Origin: Alentia gelatinosa
Taxonomy: Eukaryota; Annelida; Polychaeta; Phyllodocida; Polynoidae
DNA: 64,000 bases
Direction: 5' to 3'
Assembly (NCBI GenBank): GCA_950022655.1
Contig: OX465590.1
Coordinates: forward strand, 38,701,218 to 38,765,217
The stretch's first letter is position 1; every line of letters begins with the position of its first letter. Positions 1 through 10,477 of the stretch are shown here, one piece after another. A program made the position numbers and the translations under genes. The notes under the pieces were generated by a model. It had not been told where the DNA came from and made no database searches. It was given only the letters and a program-made list of their open reading frames with translations.

Positions 1-25
1 TAATCGTGGATCTAATTCATTGGAA

Positions 26-190
26 AAGATGGATAATAAATACAACGAAACGATGCATTTGTGGACAGGCGGCTCTTTTAACCACTCGAGGTTGAGTTCG
101 TAATACACTTGCTGACGATGGTGTTTTACTGATTGTCAACCTCTCGTGGTTTACGGCTGCATGTCTACAAAACCATCGGTTATTGTCTGC
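26..190. repeat. Palindromic element, family S, copy 1
   Basis: The arms AACCACTCGAGGTTGA (80-95) and TCAACCTCTCGTGGTT (136-151) form a dyad. An outer pair continues it, around GATGCATTTGTGGACAGG on the left and TGTCTACAAAACCATCG on the right. A second copy lies at 32466-32910, where it is split by a family B element, so this copy shows the empty site of that insertion. No coding capacity. The left boundary may lie near the window edge. Confidence 0.6.
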
Positions 191-240
191 GTACAGACTA
201 TAAGCCTCTGTAAGCGTCCAAACACTAACTTGACGCCTAA

Positions 241-613
241 CCCGGCGTTTACACTAGACGACTAAATACGTGGCGACTGTAGATCGTCAGCCAATAGTCG
301 CCAGGGGGTGGCAATGTCCACCGCAAAAGTCGTCGACCTCAGCATATAGCTGAGCGTTTACACTGACGACTCTTGAGTTTTCCCAAAACGCCGCCTATCT
401 AGACGACTAAATGACGACGGCTTGAAATAGTAGCCAGCATCAGAGTGTGACCAGTAGTCGCCAGGTGGTGCTGCATTGCCTCATCAGACGTAATCAGACG
501 ATCTGCAGTCGCCACATTCTTGGTGTTTACATTAGACGATTTCTAGACTTTCACGGCTAAAAGTCGTCAGCTTCAAGAATCGCCGCGTATAATCGTCTAG
601 TGTAAATGCGGGG
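241..613. mobile_element. MITE-like element, family R (TAA target duplication)
   Basis: Terminal inverted repeats CCCGGCGTTTACACTAGACGA (left) and the complement of TCGTCTAGTGTAAATGCGGGG (right) match over about 21 bases with two mismatches. TAA flanks both sides (238-240 and 614-616), fitting a 3-bp TWA duplication of the PIF/Harbinger type. The inside is rich in GTCGTC/GACGAC words and has two partial copies of the terminal motif, near 353 and 521. No transposase frame, so it is non-autonomous. The superfamily assignment rests only on the duplication. Confidence 0.7.
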
Positions 614-616
614 TAA

Positions 617-1379
617 AACGGATATCCCGTTTCATGAGAAAAGTTTTACCACTCATCCTCTGTCCTGGTACGTGTGAGCTGCAGAGAATAATCGGTCATC
701 AAGCCGTCCATGGATATATATGGCACACTTATACGGCATATAGCCTATGATTCATGGGCGCCGCCATGACGCCCCCCGAGTAGGTGTTCTTCACTAATGG
801 AGGTGAAAAAGTAGGTGTTCTTCACAAAAGGAGGTGGAAAAGAAGTGAGTGATAATTGGGAAATGTCACAACTTTAGCCTTGCTCAAATATTTATATAAA
901 GTATTCCATATGGAAAATATCATGTCTTGGGTTTAATCATTATGTCATCCTGCTTTGGGATGGGTGTAGAGAGTCAAGGGAACCATGGTAAAATGTTGAA
1001 AGGCAGTTGAATTTCGTAAGAACAAAGAGCAAGAATACAGGTTTGTCCCCCGACCACCTAGTGACTGCTTCATGAACTAACAATGGCTCTGTCCCCTATA
1101 GACATATCTTTACAGTGATTGGTTGCCAGTGTCCGCCAATAGGTCATCTTTCATAGCAGGCAACTGACGAATCAATAGTTTGACTCGAGGGAAACCAGAA
1201 TGGTCCACTATTAACTGGACCAATGTTGGTGCTAAACCACCATTCACTGCCATTCATATCGACATAAGAATACCTATTGTTTCACCTTGAGATTTCTCCT
1301 GCCAGTAACAATGCATCACTTGTAGTATTCAGGAAGTTATGTTTGATGAACCAACATAACATCTACCCAAGTCAATGCA
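617..1379. other. Non-coding stretch, no gene seen
   Basis: No frame with coding character. The only structure noted is a perfectly spaced pair of 31-bp direct repeats at 780-841 beginning GTAGGTGTTCTTCAC. Confidence 0.5.
780..841. repeat. Two-copy 31-bp tandem repeat
   Basis: The units at 780-810 and 811-841 share GTAGGTGTTCTTCAC and GGAGGTG, with a few differences between them. Short local duplication. Confidence 0.7.
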
Positions 1380-1905
1380 AAGTGTGACTAACTCGGTGAG
1401 ATTAATGTACCTCACAGGATTAAAGATCTCATGAGATTCTGTTCCGTTTAACATGGAATTCACACGGTGGTATTCATGTACCTCACAGGGTTAAAAATCA
1501 CATGAGATTCTGTTCCGTTTTACATGGGATTCACACGGTGGGTTCAAAACCCCATAAGATTCTGTTCCTTTTTAAGGGTAAATGTTGCCAACAATTTCAG
1601 CGGAAAACATGTCTCAGTCAAAATGGAACCCTACAATTTAGACGAAGAGATTGTGTTCCAGCAGAGAATCTCAGCAGGGTTTGTCTCAGACAAACACCCA
1701 GCGAGGTACATGAATCTTATCGTGTGAATCCCGCTCAAGGGTTTAATGTTGGCAACAATTGTAGGGGAAAAACATGTCTGAGGGAAATTGAACCCTACAA
1801 TTTAGACGAAGAAACTGTTCCAGTACAGAATCTCAGCAGGATTTGTCTCAGACAAACACCCTGTGAGGTATGTGAATCCCACCGTGTGAATCCCACTTAA
1901 CACTT
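1380..1905. repeat. Family I repeat, composite copy
   Basis: Several direct and inverted blocks share the words ATTCACACGGTGGGATTCA, CCTCACAGGG, TGAGATTCTGTTCC and GTTTGTCTCAGACAAACACC. The inner unit from about 1560 to 1730 is repeated at 1741-1905. The same family recurs at 41067-41582 and 62113-62432. The right end reads as the inverse of the left (TGTGAATCCCACTTAA versus TAAAGTGGGATTCACA in other copies), as expected of a transposon with inverted ends. The open frames here are chance readings. Confidence 0.6.
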
Positions 1906-2280
1906 GGGCCAAGCATGTCCATGGAGATGGGATATCACATGTGAACTGGCAGTCGCTGCAAAGGTCGTCAGGAAGGAAGGATGAGAAGGTCATTGGCCAA
2001 CAATAGGGGTCAGTCAGGACAGCAGGAGAAGAGATCAAACAAACGCCCGTGTCCACTTCTGATGCAATAAACTGGTTCTTATACTTTATTTCACGAGTTT
2101 ATTTCATATTTATCGGCACATATTTAGGAGGACAAATTACCTAAAAGTTTCCAGTCTTATATCATTTCAAGTTCAGATGCCATCCCAGGAAACCTTTATA
2201 TGCGTTAAGTTATAATTTCCTAGCCTTCAATATCCCTGGTAATGTCGGTACCCGTTTTACAGTAATATCCTAGAATACTA
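1906..2280. other. Non-coding stretch, nothing recognised
   Basis: No domain-like frame, RNA gene or repeat end was recognised between the family I copy and the palindromic element at 2281. Confidence 0.4.
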
Positions 2281-2572
2281 TCGTAAAACTGGATGAGTTT
2301 TAATCTTGGCCACCGTATGTCATGACTGGAGTTTGGCAAAGTGACTTCATGAGGCGAAGCCGAGTGAAGTCCGGAGCCAAAACTCCAGTGGCCACGATTA
2401 AAACGAATCAGGTTTTGATTTTATCCTACCCTGTCTCCTCGATTTTAGGATATTACGTGATAACAATTCTGTATGGCATTAGTGGCATATGATACTCCAT
2501 ATGCCAGTCAGCGTGGCATACGGAAACTCAATGTTAAGCCTATGGGATTTTATATTACGGGTAGGATAAATC
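2281..2572. repeat. Palindrome plus GGGTAGGATAAA-bounded unit (family E)
   Basis: A dyad has arms GTTTTAATCTTGGCCAC (2297-2313) and GTGGCCACGATTAAAAC (2388-2404), with the apex motif GAGGCGAAGCCGAGTGA at 2351-2367. It is followed by a unit bounded by TTTTATCCTACCC (near 2419) and GGGTAGGATAAA (2559-2570). The word ATGTTAAGCCTATGGGATT lies just inside the right border. The same modular layout is seen at 12902-13156 and 62752-63180. Confidence 0.6.
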
Positions 2573-3139
2573 CCTCTTCATGGTTCCTCAGGTGCAATAG
2601 ATTTATAACTAGGAATCTAAAGGTAATATCCGGAGTAACCCAGTGTTAAGTGATCCAAGAAAAATGTCAATCCGGTGAGGGAGAGTTTTGCACTGACAAG
2701 ACACTATTAAAAGACGACTCTTGAGTAATATGAAATTAAAATATTTATTGTGTATTTCTTGGGGAAGTGAACTTGGGGGAAACCTTTAAACGAAGGAAAT
2801 TGATTACCTTCTATTATATGAGATGGTAATTTCCCCGATATTTGGCCACAGGAAAAAGTAGAATGAGATACTTGAAGGTTGATCTATTGCAGTTTCTTAC
2901 TATACGAAAATCTGCCAATGATATCTGGAGTCTGCTGAATAACATATGCCAATGAAGGTATAGGTTACAAGGAGACCTCTAGACTTGCTCAGTCTTTGAT
3001 TATGAACATTCATTAAATGATTAAAGAAAATCGGAATACGATTCATTATAGCATGTGTCCTTCACTGACTGGCCCAGGAGTCACTCAGAAGGGGTGGAGG
3101 GGTAGGATGCAGGGACTGAGGCCAGTCTAGGAGACATCG
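2573..3139. other. Non-coding stretch with a dispersed repeat block
   Basis: No gene seen. The block around 2980-3020 (GACTTGCTCAGTCTTTGATT and following) recurs inverted at 34880-34925 and 44825-44875, so part of this stretch is an older interspersed repeat. Confidence 0.45.
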
Positions 3140-3308
3140 TACAACGGATATCGTTTAGTAATATTCAAACTCTTTCGCTAAGACAGTCCTAACCGATGGA
3201 AGGTCGTCTATAAGTGTTCACGAAAGTTGACCCACATTGTCTCTGGATCTCGTTGGCGTACAGAATAGGGTCTTCATTTACGAGCCCAGTTTATTCAACA
3301 GGCCCCCG
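3140..3308. mobile_element. Family M element, left end missing
   Basis: It matches the interior of family M: TATCGTTTAGTAATATTCAA, a CGCTAAGACAGT block, GTTGACCCACATTGTC, and a right end reading GTTTATTCAACAGGCCCCC. Better copies are at 37940-38156 and 43989-44212. No coding capacity. Confidence 0.6.
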
Positions 3309-4094
3309 ACTAGTTCAGCTACCGACCTGTTAACGTTGCTCTGCAATACCCTCACCTAGACCGGACAGAGTTGGCGTGCAACCATCTAGCAACAGCATTC
3401 CCATCATACACAATAGGTTACATTTGACTTGCAGTCAACGACTTGTTCCCGATGGAAATCTCAGAGAGTGTCTACGACAATCAAACATGTTAGATTGTCA
3501 CATAATTTCAGTGAAATCGGTGGCAAGTCATAGGGTGGGGCACTCTAACCTTTGGTGATGTATATTGCGCATGCATGCAGGCTTTAACAAATACCAAAAA
3601 AAACAAACCCAAAAAAACCCAACAACAATAACAAAAAACACACAAATACTCCAACACACCACAAACCATTCGCCTTCATGTTTTCACAGATAGATGATAT
3701 AGAAGATTATCAGTAGTACAATTAGCCCCAATTTCGAGAGATATCAAATTGAATAATCACGTTTTGTGTTTCTGTTCTGGACAATTCCCATGGGGTATAG
3801 TTCGTGTGTGGCATTGTTCCTATCACTCCAGGCCCCACCAATGCCTAACCCACGAGTCTCTACCTTCACAACAGATTGGGGGCCTTTATTGTGTGATGAC
3901 CTTGACATAAACTCTAAGCGCCAATTAGAATGGTTCGTTCACGTGATGTAAACATGGCTAAGAGATGATTTCATCCTGGAGTGGAGATGCGGGTGTATAT
4001 CCTGTTACATAACGTTTACATCACTGATAAATTGCAGAGATAGGTCAACCAGGTCCCAGGGGTCAGCTTTATATACATATGGTATGTATATGTT
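3309..4094. other. Non-coding stretch with an A/C-rich tract
   Basis: No gene supported. About 3590-3665 is almost purely A and C on the plus strand. Part of 3467-3600 resembles degenerate family X sequence (compare 60731-60870 inverted). Confidence 0.4.
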
Positions 4095-4148
4095 ACATGT
4101 GGAAGAATAGAGCGAAAATATATATTTTCCCTCTATTCTTCCACATGT
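4095..4148. repeat. 54-bp near-perfect palindrome
   Basis: The arms ACATGTGGAAGAATAGAG and CTCTATTCTTCCACATGT flank an AT-rich centre, AAATATATATTT. It would extrude as a hairpin on either strand. No larger element boundary was recognised around it. Confidence 0.75.
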
Positions 4149-4205
4149 TCCGATGAGAGAAAGACCTTCTTCTCCGGAAACTTGGTCTCCCTATTCCTAG
4201 ATATT

Positions 4206-4660
4206 TCTGGTAAGACATTGTACCAGAATGAGTGTCTCAATATGATACCTGATAAGACATGGTACCAGAATTGTGTCTCAATATGATACCTGATAAGACA
4301 AGGTACCAGAATGAGTGTCTCAATATGATACCTGAGAAGACATGGTACGAGAATTGTGTCTCAATATGATACCTGATAAGACAAGGTACCAGAATGAGTG
4401 TCTCAATATGATACCTGATAAGACAAGGTACCAGAATCAGTGTCTCAATATGATACCTGAGAAGACATGGTACCAGAATGAGTATCTCAATATGATGCCT
4501 GAGAAGACAAGGTACCAGAATGAGTATCTCAATATGATGCCTGAGAAGACAAGGTACCAGAATGAGTGTCTGAATATGATGCCTGATAAGACAAGGTACC
4601 AGAATGAGTTTCTCACATTGACAGCTGGTATTAACATCAGGGCAAGGTACCAGAACTTAG
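4206..4660. repeat. 42-bp minisatellite
   Basis: About eleven units carry GGTACCAGAATGAGTGTCTC followed by AATATGATACCTGATAAGAC with minor variants. Two units are 41 bp because GAATGAGTG is shortened to GAATTGTG. As 42 is divisible by three, one plus frame from 4342 stays open and encodes a 14-residue repeat; this is expected of the period and is not good evidence for a gene. The last units drift before 4660. Confidence 0.85.
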
Positions 4661-4865
4661 ATCTATGATTCCCGATACCGATACCTGAACATGGTCCAGG
4701 AACCTGATATCTGAGGTATACAACTCTTCATTGAGGACCCAGACGCGTCCCTTGGGGAGAGCTATGGTGTCTCCCCCTATCGGCCACAATTGCGCTACAT
4801 CCGTGTCTACAAATAATTCCCACAATCCCCTGCAGCGATCTGTGGTAATGGAAGAGTGATGCGGC

Positions 4866-5800
4866 TCAGAAGGGCAGTTGGGAGGGGCAGCTTGCAGGGG
4901 TGGCTCGGAGGTAGAGCTCAGAGGGGCAGCACAGAGGGGCAGCTCGGATAGGTTGTTTGGAGGGGCAGATCGGAGGGGCAGCTCGATGGGCAGCTCACAG
5001 GGCCAGCTTAGAGGGGCAGCTCGTAGGGGCAGATCAGAGGAGGAGCTCTGAGGGGCAGCTGGGACGGGCGGCTTGGAAGGGCAGTCAGTAGAGACAGCTT
5101 AGAGGGGCAGCACAGAGGGGCAGCACAGAGGGGCAGCTCGCAGGGGCAGTTTGAGGGGCAGCACAGAGGGGCAGCTCGCAGGGCCAGCTCGCAGGGGAAG
5201 CTTAGAGGGGCAGCAGGGAAGGGCAGTTTCAAGGGGCAGCTCTGAGGGGCAGCTCAAAGGGGCAGGTTGGAGGGGCAGATTGGACGGGTCGTATGGAGGG
5301 GCAGTTCGGAGGGGCAGTTCAATGGGCAGCTTGTAGGGGCAGCTCGGAGATGCAGATCGGAGGGGCAGATCGGACGGGTCGTACGGAGGGGCAGTTCCGA
5401 GGGGCAGTTCCAAGGGGAGCACAGGGGGGCAGCTCAGAGGGGCAGCACAGAGGGGCAGGTCAGATGGGTTGTTCGGAAGGGCAGCTGGGAGGGGCAGCTG
5501 GAAGGGGCGGCTTGGAAGGGCAGTCAGTAGAGACAGCTTAGAGGGGCAGCACAGAGGGGCAGCACAGAGGGGCAGCTCGCAGGGGCAGTTTGAGGGGCAG
5601 CAGGGAGGGGCAGATCAGAGGGGCAGCTTGGAAGGGCAGTTCCAAGGGGCAGCTCTGAGGGGCAGCTGGGAGGGGCAGATCTGATGGGTCCTACAGAGGG
5701 GCAGTTCAGAGGGGCAGATCGATGGGGCAGCGTAGAGGGGCAGTGCAGAGGGGCAGCACAGAGGGGCAGCTTGGACGGGCAGCTCGGAGGGCGGAGAGCA
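4866..5800. repeat. G-rich 12-bp minisatellite
   Basis: More than 900 bp are built from degenerate units of the form GAGGGGCAGCTC, with strong strand bias: runs of four G lie on the plus strand throughout. A longer block near 5084-5160 recurs near 5518-5605 (both include GGGCAGTCAGTAGAGACAGC), showing segmental copying inside the array. All overlapping frames on both strands are low-complexity by-products. Confidence 0.9.
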
Positions 5801-6130
5801 GTGATGAATCGCGGGCCTACTGCTGATGTTATTAATGTTAAACTCATGATGTTAACGAGTACTAGATCACTCTCCACAGAGATGAGAGCGGCGAGTTGCC
5901 GCCCGCGCATTAGGCATGCTGTAATCTCGGGATGACTCTCATTACCTGCTGCTCGGGAAGATGTCTCACCTGATAACCACACCATGAACGGGCGACGGTC
6001 CCAGTACGTGTTTAAAGTAAAAGGAAAACTGAGAAACCTGGATCGATTCTATAACTCGATGTGTAAAGCCCTCAGCCGTCCGGTCCAAGGTCTCCTGTGA
6101 TGGTAAAACCAGGCTATGAACAGTGATATC

Positions 6131-6270
6131 AGGGGCCCGGTTAATAATCTAGGATCCTACATGTAGACCCTTTTCTGTATAGAATAGAGACCCAGGGACA
6201 ATGTAGTACCCTTGTAGGAGGTACAGAAAAGGGTCTTCATGTACGAGCCTAGATTATTGAACAGGTCCCA
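6131..6270. mobile_element. Family M element, internally deleted
   Basis: It starts AGGGGCCCGGTTAATAATCT and ends GATTATTGAACAGGTCCC. The arms 6144-6180 and 6222-6258 are inverted copies (CATGTAGACCCTTTTCTGTA versus TACAGAAAAGGGTCTTCATG). At 140 bp it is shorter than the 217-224 bp copies elsewhere, because the middle is missing. Confidence 0.65.
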
Positions 6271-7298
6271 GGGCGGGTAATTAAATCCTGAGAGATATAG
6301 AAACAGTTAGAAGCCTTTCATGTTCCTCCTATTCAATGAAAATGTCAAGAATTTCCTAGATTTCCTGGAGACTAGTTAGAAGAACTTTCCATGAACTGTC
6401 CTGTAAGCCAGCTATTGCAAGAATACCATTTGAACCACTACGAATACCTTACCATTTTACAATACCAGGTCGATTAAATCCCTACTTATTATTCCTCACA
6501 GCTCAAGATCTATTAAATCCCCACCTATTATTCCTGACAGCTGACAATCTAGAAACATTTACAATAACTGGGGCACTGTCAAATAAACAAATTGATATTC
6601 AAAGAAATCAAAGTACTATTTAACAATAATAAGCAAATCATACTTTTCAACATGTAAAAAAAGATTCCTCTTTGTAATCAGTGTTTATAGTGAGCAATAC
6701 ATGTTGATGTCTAATGGCAGAAGCTGATACAAATGAGTTTACAAAGGAACTGAATATTAAAGGAATAAACATTACAACTGCATTGGCAGCCGCATAGAAA
6801 GGCAAGAGCCATTCAATTCACCCGACCCTTTAAAACCAGACGTTCTGAGTGTGCTGAGGCATTCTTTGTTCTTCCTTTAACATCTTGCAGAAACAATATC
6901 ATGGATATCTCATTGTTATCGAATCCTCATGATTTCATTAAAAACTGCTATTAAAAAACAAAACATTCGCGGACCGTAAACATATGATATGAGTGTTATG
7001 AAAACGACACAGAGTAAGTAGATTGCCAATATAACTGTCTTCTGAACTGGCTTTTAGACATCCCAGAATGGTGCCGCTATTTCCAGCATGGAGTTGTCCC
7101 ATTACACTAATTCCATATAAGGAATAAAGTAGACCGAGTAGCCAATGACTGCATTTGGAGCAAACCCCGACCTTCACCCTGACATCCTTACATGATATTT
7201 CCTAGCGCCTTGGGACGGCTCTTATGTCAAGAGTTGACCTACAATCTAATGGGCCACAACCATCTCTTACATCTCGCATATTGGTGGCGCCTGCATTA
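6271..7298. other. Non-coding stretch, no gene seen
   Basis: AT-rich with stops in all frames. The minus-strand 79-codon frame at 6938-7177 has no recognisable domain, and I do not call it. A short direct repeat of CTATTAAATCCC lies near 6471-6525. Confidence 0.4.
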
Positions 7299-7348
7299 CT
7301 TCTCTCTCACTCTCTCTCCCTCTCTCTCACTCTCACTCTCTCTCTCTT
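7299..7348. repeat. CT microsatellite
   Basis: About 50 bp of TCTCTC/ACTCTC dinucleotide-like repeat. Confidence 0.85.
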
Positions 7349-7468
7349 AGTGAACTTAGACAGGCGGCAGAAGAAGCCTGCACAGTTTACATTCAACCAT
7401 TAAAGTCCTTTTTGAACTGCAGACACGCTCTTTGCATTGTAACATGAAAGTGTTAGGACCAGAAAATA

Positions 7469-7725
7469 TCAAGAAATGTCACAGAATTTCATATTATTGT
7501 TTGGAGTTGTCTTTGCAGAATGATTTCACGAAGCGTAGCTTAGTGTTATCTTTACTGGAAGACAATGAACGCCATGTAAAGAGTTATATGAAATTGGGTG
7601 ACATTTAGATTTTATCCTGCACCGTCACGTCTTTTAGCTTCATATGTTACCTCTGGCATGTAAATATTTTAAGAGAGAAACGGTGGCAAAGAGTCACACC
7701 GTGTTAAGTCTTTACACCATTTTCC
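7469..7725. repeat. Family E palindromic repeat, copy related to 17141-17412
   Basis: It aligns by eye with 17141-17412. Shared landmarks are TTTCATATTATTGTTTGGAG, an apex-like TTCACGAAGCGTAGCTTAGTG (7525-7545), the return arm GAAGACAATGAACGCCATGT, then GATTTTATCCTGCACCGTCA and CACACCGTGTTAAGTC. The right border of the family is degraded here. Confidence 0.5.
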
Positions 7726-7739
7726 ACAAGCCAACAAAA

Positions 7740-8100
7740 TCTGCACCGATTTATTAATTCTCCTCCAAGTCGGTTTGGTGGTGGCCAACGACTGTATGTC
7801 GGTGTCAAGAAATTAGTGAGAATACTGTGTATGCCATGTTTCTGCTGTATTCAATAGGTCCATGCCGACAGAACTGTCCTCCAAAGACAATGACCATCAC
7901 CAACAATTTCAAACCCCTTTGATTCTGTCGGTCATTGACCAAGTCAGTCAGTGGTGGCCTTATTGCATAATCTATGCACAATTCATCGGTCTCTGCATGT
8001 CTGTTTCCATACATCGATCTGGCGTCGGTGGTTCCCGACCGCAGATCGGTGGCGAAAAGTTGGCCAGTGGAAAATGGCTTCATGTGGGTTTCTTTAAGGG
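7740..8100. repeat. Family J repeat
   Basis: It contains blocks typical of family J: TTCCCGACCGCAGATCGGTG, TCGGTCATTGACCAAGTCAG, ATTGCATAATCTATGCAC and a flank TGGCCAGTGGAAAATGG. Related copies are at 22573-22872, 45608-45772 and 55104-56512. No transposase frame. Confidence 0.5.
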
Positions 8101-8168
8101 GTAGGATAAATCTGCACTATGTGAGTAGTCTCCGTCAACATGAGGGCAGTCGCATAATGAAAACGCAC

Positions 8169-8474
8169 CCCTCTCATAAGATCTTACACTCTCTAAGTAG
8201 TAATCTATACAAGGTTCTCACTGCGCTTTATGGGAGAAGAATTCTTAATGAATTAGGCTTAGAGCCTTGATAATCCACTGGCACACAGTATTCCTGCTAG
8301 GTGGCATCATTTAGATTATAGGAATCTTTGGTTGCATTGATGTACGTCTTTAGCACGAGAGGCAGGCCAGTGGATTCTCAATGCTCTAAACCTAGTTCGT
8401 TAAGAATTCTTCCCCATAGAGCGCAGATAGAGTACAGAATACGGCTTAGAGAGTGTGAGATCTTATGAGAGGGG
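8169..8474. mobile_element. Family A element with long inverted ends, copy 1
   Basis: This 306-bp element has terminal inverted repeats of about 100 bp, beginning CCCCTCTCATAAGATCT and ending AGATCTTATGAGAGGGG. The arms also share TTCTTAATGAATTAGGCTTA and TCCACTGGC. Copy 2 (23210-23516) is 307 bp and has the same centre (TAGGTGGCATCAT, TTGATGTACGTCTTTAGC). A truncated third copy lies at 14577-14748. No coding frame. The target duplication could not be fixed. Confidence 0.8.
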
Positions 8475-8815
8475 TGCACAACATCAAACGTGTGTGCTTC
8501 TACAACTGCCGTCTGGACCGACGCGTTTCGCGCCGCCAGCGGCAGAGAGTGTCAACTTAGTATTGTGTAGAAGACTTTGGCTAACTTTGTCCTGAGATGG
8601 GTCCTTATTTATTGGTTATTTCCAGTTTAAAGATCTCGGTAGGTTGAATGGTATATCAGATAGATACAGCGCACATGTGTGGAGTCAGCGCAATGAAAAC
8701 CGATGAAGAGATAATTCTGTCTTTGTATAAATACCAGGGTTCCCATCGGATGAGACTTTCTGTCTAGTGCGGAATCCTAACGTTAAAACTTTTCAAAAGA
8801 GCTCAGTTGCTAAAG
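8475..8815. other. Non-coding stretch, nothing recognised
   Basis: Contains a CG-containing patch at 8515-8550 but no supported gene, RNA or repeat boundary. Confidence 0.4.
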
Positions 8816-9031
8816 CTAGAGACACACCAAGCCGGAAACGTAGCGATTTCCGGAATCGCCAACACAAAATGGCGAGTATGTGAGCTATTATTTTATATTT
8901 CACCTGATTATTGCTTCCGAGGCGCTAAATCATCAGTGGGAGATAATACAATGAAATAATATCTCACATACATGCCATTTTGTGTTGGCGATTCCAGAGA
9001 TCGCCGCCTTGACTCGCTTGGTGTGTCCCTG
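8816..9031. mobile_element. Family D element
   Basis: The ends AGAGACACACCAAGC and GCTTGGTGTGTCCCT are inverted. Next to them are CGATTTCCGGAATCGCCAAC and, inverted, GTTGGCGATTCCAGAGATCG. About 215 bp with a central dyad around TTTCACCTGATTATTGC. Three more copies lie side by side at 36954-37610, and related sequence makes up the 890-bp unit at 47461-50125. Confidence 0.75.
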
Positions 9032-9169
9032 ATATAATGTGCAACAGTCACTAAAAGGACCAACTTGTTCAAGTGCAACCAACGAGTATAGAGCACTCGT
9101 CGGTGTGACTCTTATCGGGAAATCTCACCTGTTGAGGTGTAACCCAGACTTGGATAGCACGTCGATGGG

Positions 9170-9600
9170 TGTAATAATCATTAATGGATACACAATATTA
9201 CCATCATTACGATGATTTTGATCTGGGTGGCCGTATTCTCCGGTAATTGGCGCGTATCAAAACTCAGAGCCATAGCGAGGAGTATTTGCTAGTGTCAATG
9301 ACAGGGAGAATACGGCCACATGGATCAAAATCATGGTAATATTGTATTTCTCGGTCACCTTTCGACTAAATATTAGAACAGAATCTTGTAAATGATTAGA
9401 AATTCGAAGTAACTGCCGTCTAAATTTTATGCAAAATACTTCATTTAGTGCCCGTCAGGTGGCAGAAAAAGCCTTATTCTACTGGGTAGATTCTGGATTT
9501 CTGTATTCTTCTCTGTATCGATCTATAGGCTCCATAAATTTACCACAGAGTCTTCGTATTAAGTGAGTAATGAAGAAGATCCACTTACTCATGAGGCATC
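9170..9600. repeat. Composite F/W repeat, copy 1
   Basis: The F part (about 9176-9360) is a palindrome with arms ATTACGATGATTTTGATCTG / CATGGATCAAAATCATGGTA and GGCCGTATTCTCC / GGAGAATACGGCC. Its apex is ACTCAGAGCCATAGCGAGGAG (9262-9282). It is followed by a W part with TTAGAAATTCGAAGTAACTG and CCCGTCAGGTGGCAGAAAAA. The same F-then-W order occurs at 15398-15800, so the two form one roughly 420-bp family. Confidence 0.65.
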
Positions 9601-9647
9601 AGGTGTAAAGTGCTGGTTCCACCAACACACACGATATAGCAAGATTG

Positions 9648-9842
9648 GTCGCGATTTGGTTGTCTTTTTCAATCTCCCTAGGTAATCGTTATATTTTTGC
9701 CACTAACCCTCAGTTTGGTTAAGCACCTTTGCCGTGCAAGTTTTGTCGCGATTTGGTTGTCTTGCTAAATCTCACTAGGTTTTGAGTAATCGTGTGCATT
9801 TTTGCCACAAACCATCAGTTTGGTTAAACACCTTTGCCGTGC
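9648..9842. repeat. 97-bp tandem duplication
   Basis: GTCGCGATTTGGTTGTCTT starts at 9648 and again at 9745. Both units continue through AATCGT, TTTTTGCCAC and CAGTTTGGTTAA to CACCTTTGCCGTGC. The copies have diverged by several substitutions and a small indel. Confidence 0.75.
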
Positions 9843-10068
9843 TCTTGCCGCGATAGATCGCGATATGTCACAATATATCGGCGATAGATTGCGAGGTGTC
9901 GCAGTGGTGGAGCACCAAACTAGACATATGTCATGGTGAAAACATACACCAACCACTACACGAGACGTGTTGCAGCAAAGGAGGTAAGACATATCACGAT
10001 ACTGTAAAATAAACAAGATATGCCAAGATATAAAACGGCAAATCCATGTTTTGGTGGAACAAGCCCTT

Positions 10069-10145
10069 AACACAGACTTGGATAACAAATCAGTCGGTGT
10101 AATAATCATTGATAAAGAAGACGCACCAGCTCATCAGGCACCTGG
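10069..10145. repeat. Duplicated copy of the exon 1/intron 1 boundary region
   Basis: ACACAGACTTGGATAACAA and GGTGTAATAATCATTGATAA match 10407-10475, 10797-10870 and, more weakly, 9139-9180. The run AGCTCATCAGGCACCTG matches the 3' end of the exon at 10855-10938 (GCTCATCAGGAACCTG in plus orientation), so a piece of exon was copied too. Its donor position has decayed. Confidence 0.6.
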
Positions 10146-10396
10146 GACCTGTTTCACTAGTTTCGTGACATGTCTAGATGGCGTCTATGACACCATACAG
10201 ACAGATTGGGGTTGACTAGTTTCCTGACAACATAAGTAGATGCCCTTAGGACAAGACAGACCCCAAACACGGTGTGTCCGGTTTCATAAAAAAAATTAGA
10301 CATTAGACTTTGTTTGGTCCGTTCTTGCTTGCACTGTTGGTGCCGCTTTTCATGTCTGTCTAACACTTTTGTCACGAAACTAGTGAAACAGGTCCA
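10146..10396. mobile_element. Family G element, copy 1
   Basis: The ends GGGACCTGTTTCACTAGTTT and AAACTAGTGAAACAGGTCC are inverted. The interior holds CGTGACATGTCTAGATGGCG, GACACCATACAGACAGATTG, TTAGACATTAGACTTTG and TGCACTGTTGGTGCCGC. Other copies are at 10478-10790, 38842-40147, 56547-56833 and, cut by the window edge, 63981-64000. No coding frame. Confidence 0.7.
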
Positions 10397-10477
10397 TGAT
10401 GTTCAGGTATAACACAGATTTAGATAGCAAGTCAGTGGGTGTAATACTCATTGATAAGAAGTCTCATCCGGCACCTG
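10397..10477. repeat. Second duplicated copy of the exon 1/intron 1 boundary region
   Basis: GGTATAACACAGATTTAGAT and GGGTGTAATACTCATTGATA match the segments at 10069 and 10797. A decayed exon tail, CATCCGGCACCTGGGACCTG, runs straight into the next family G element. Confidence 0.6.

Noticed and set aside
4866..5985. Gly/Arg/Ser-rich and Pro/Leu/Cys-rich frames over the G-rich minisatellite
   Set aside because: All derive from the 12-bp unit. No single frame is maintained across the array.
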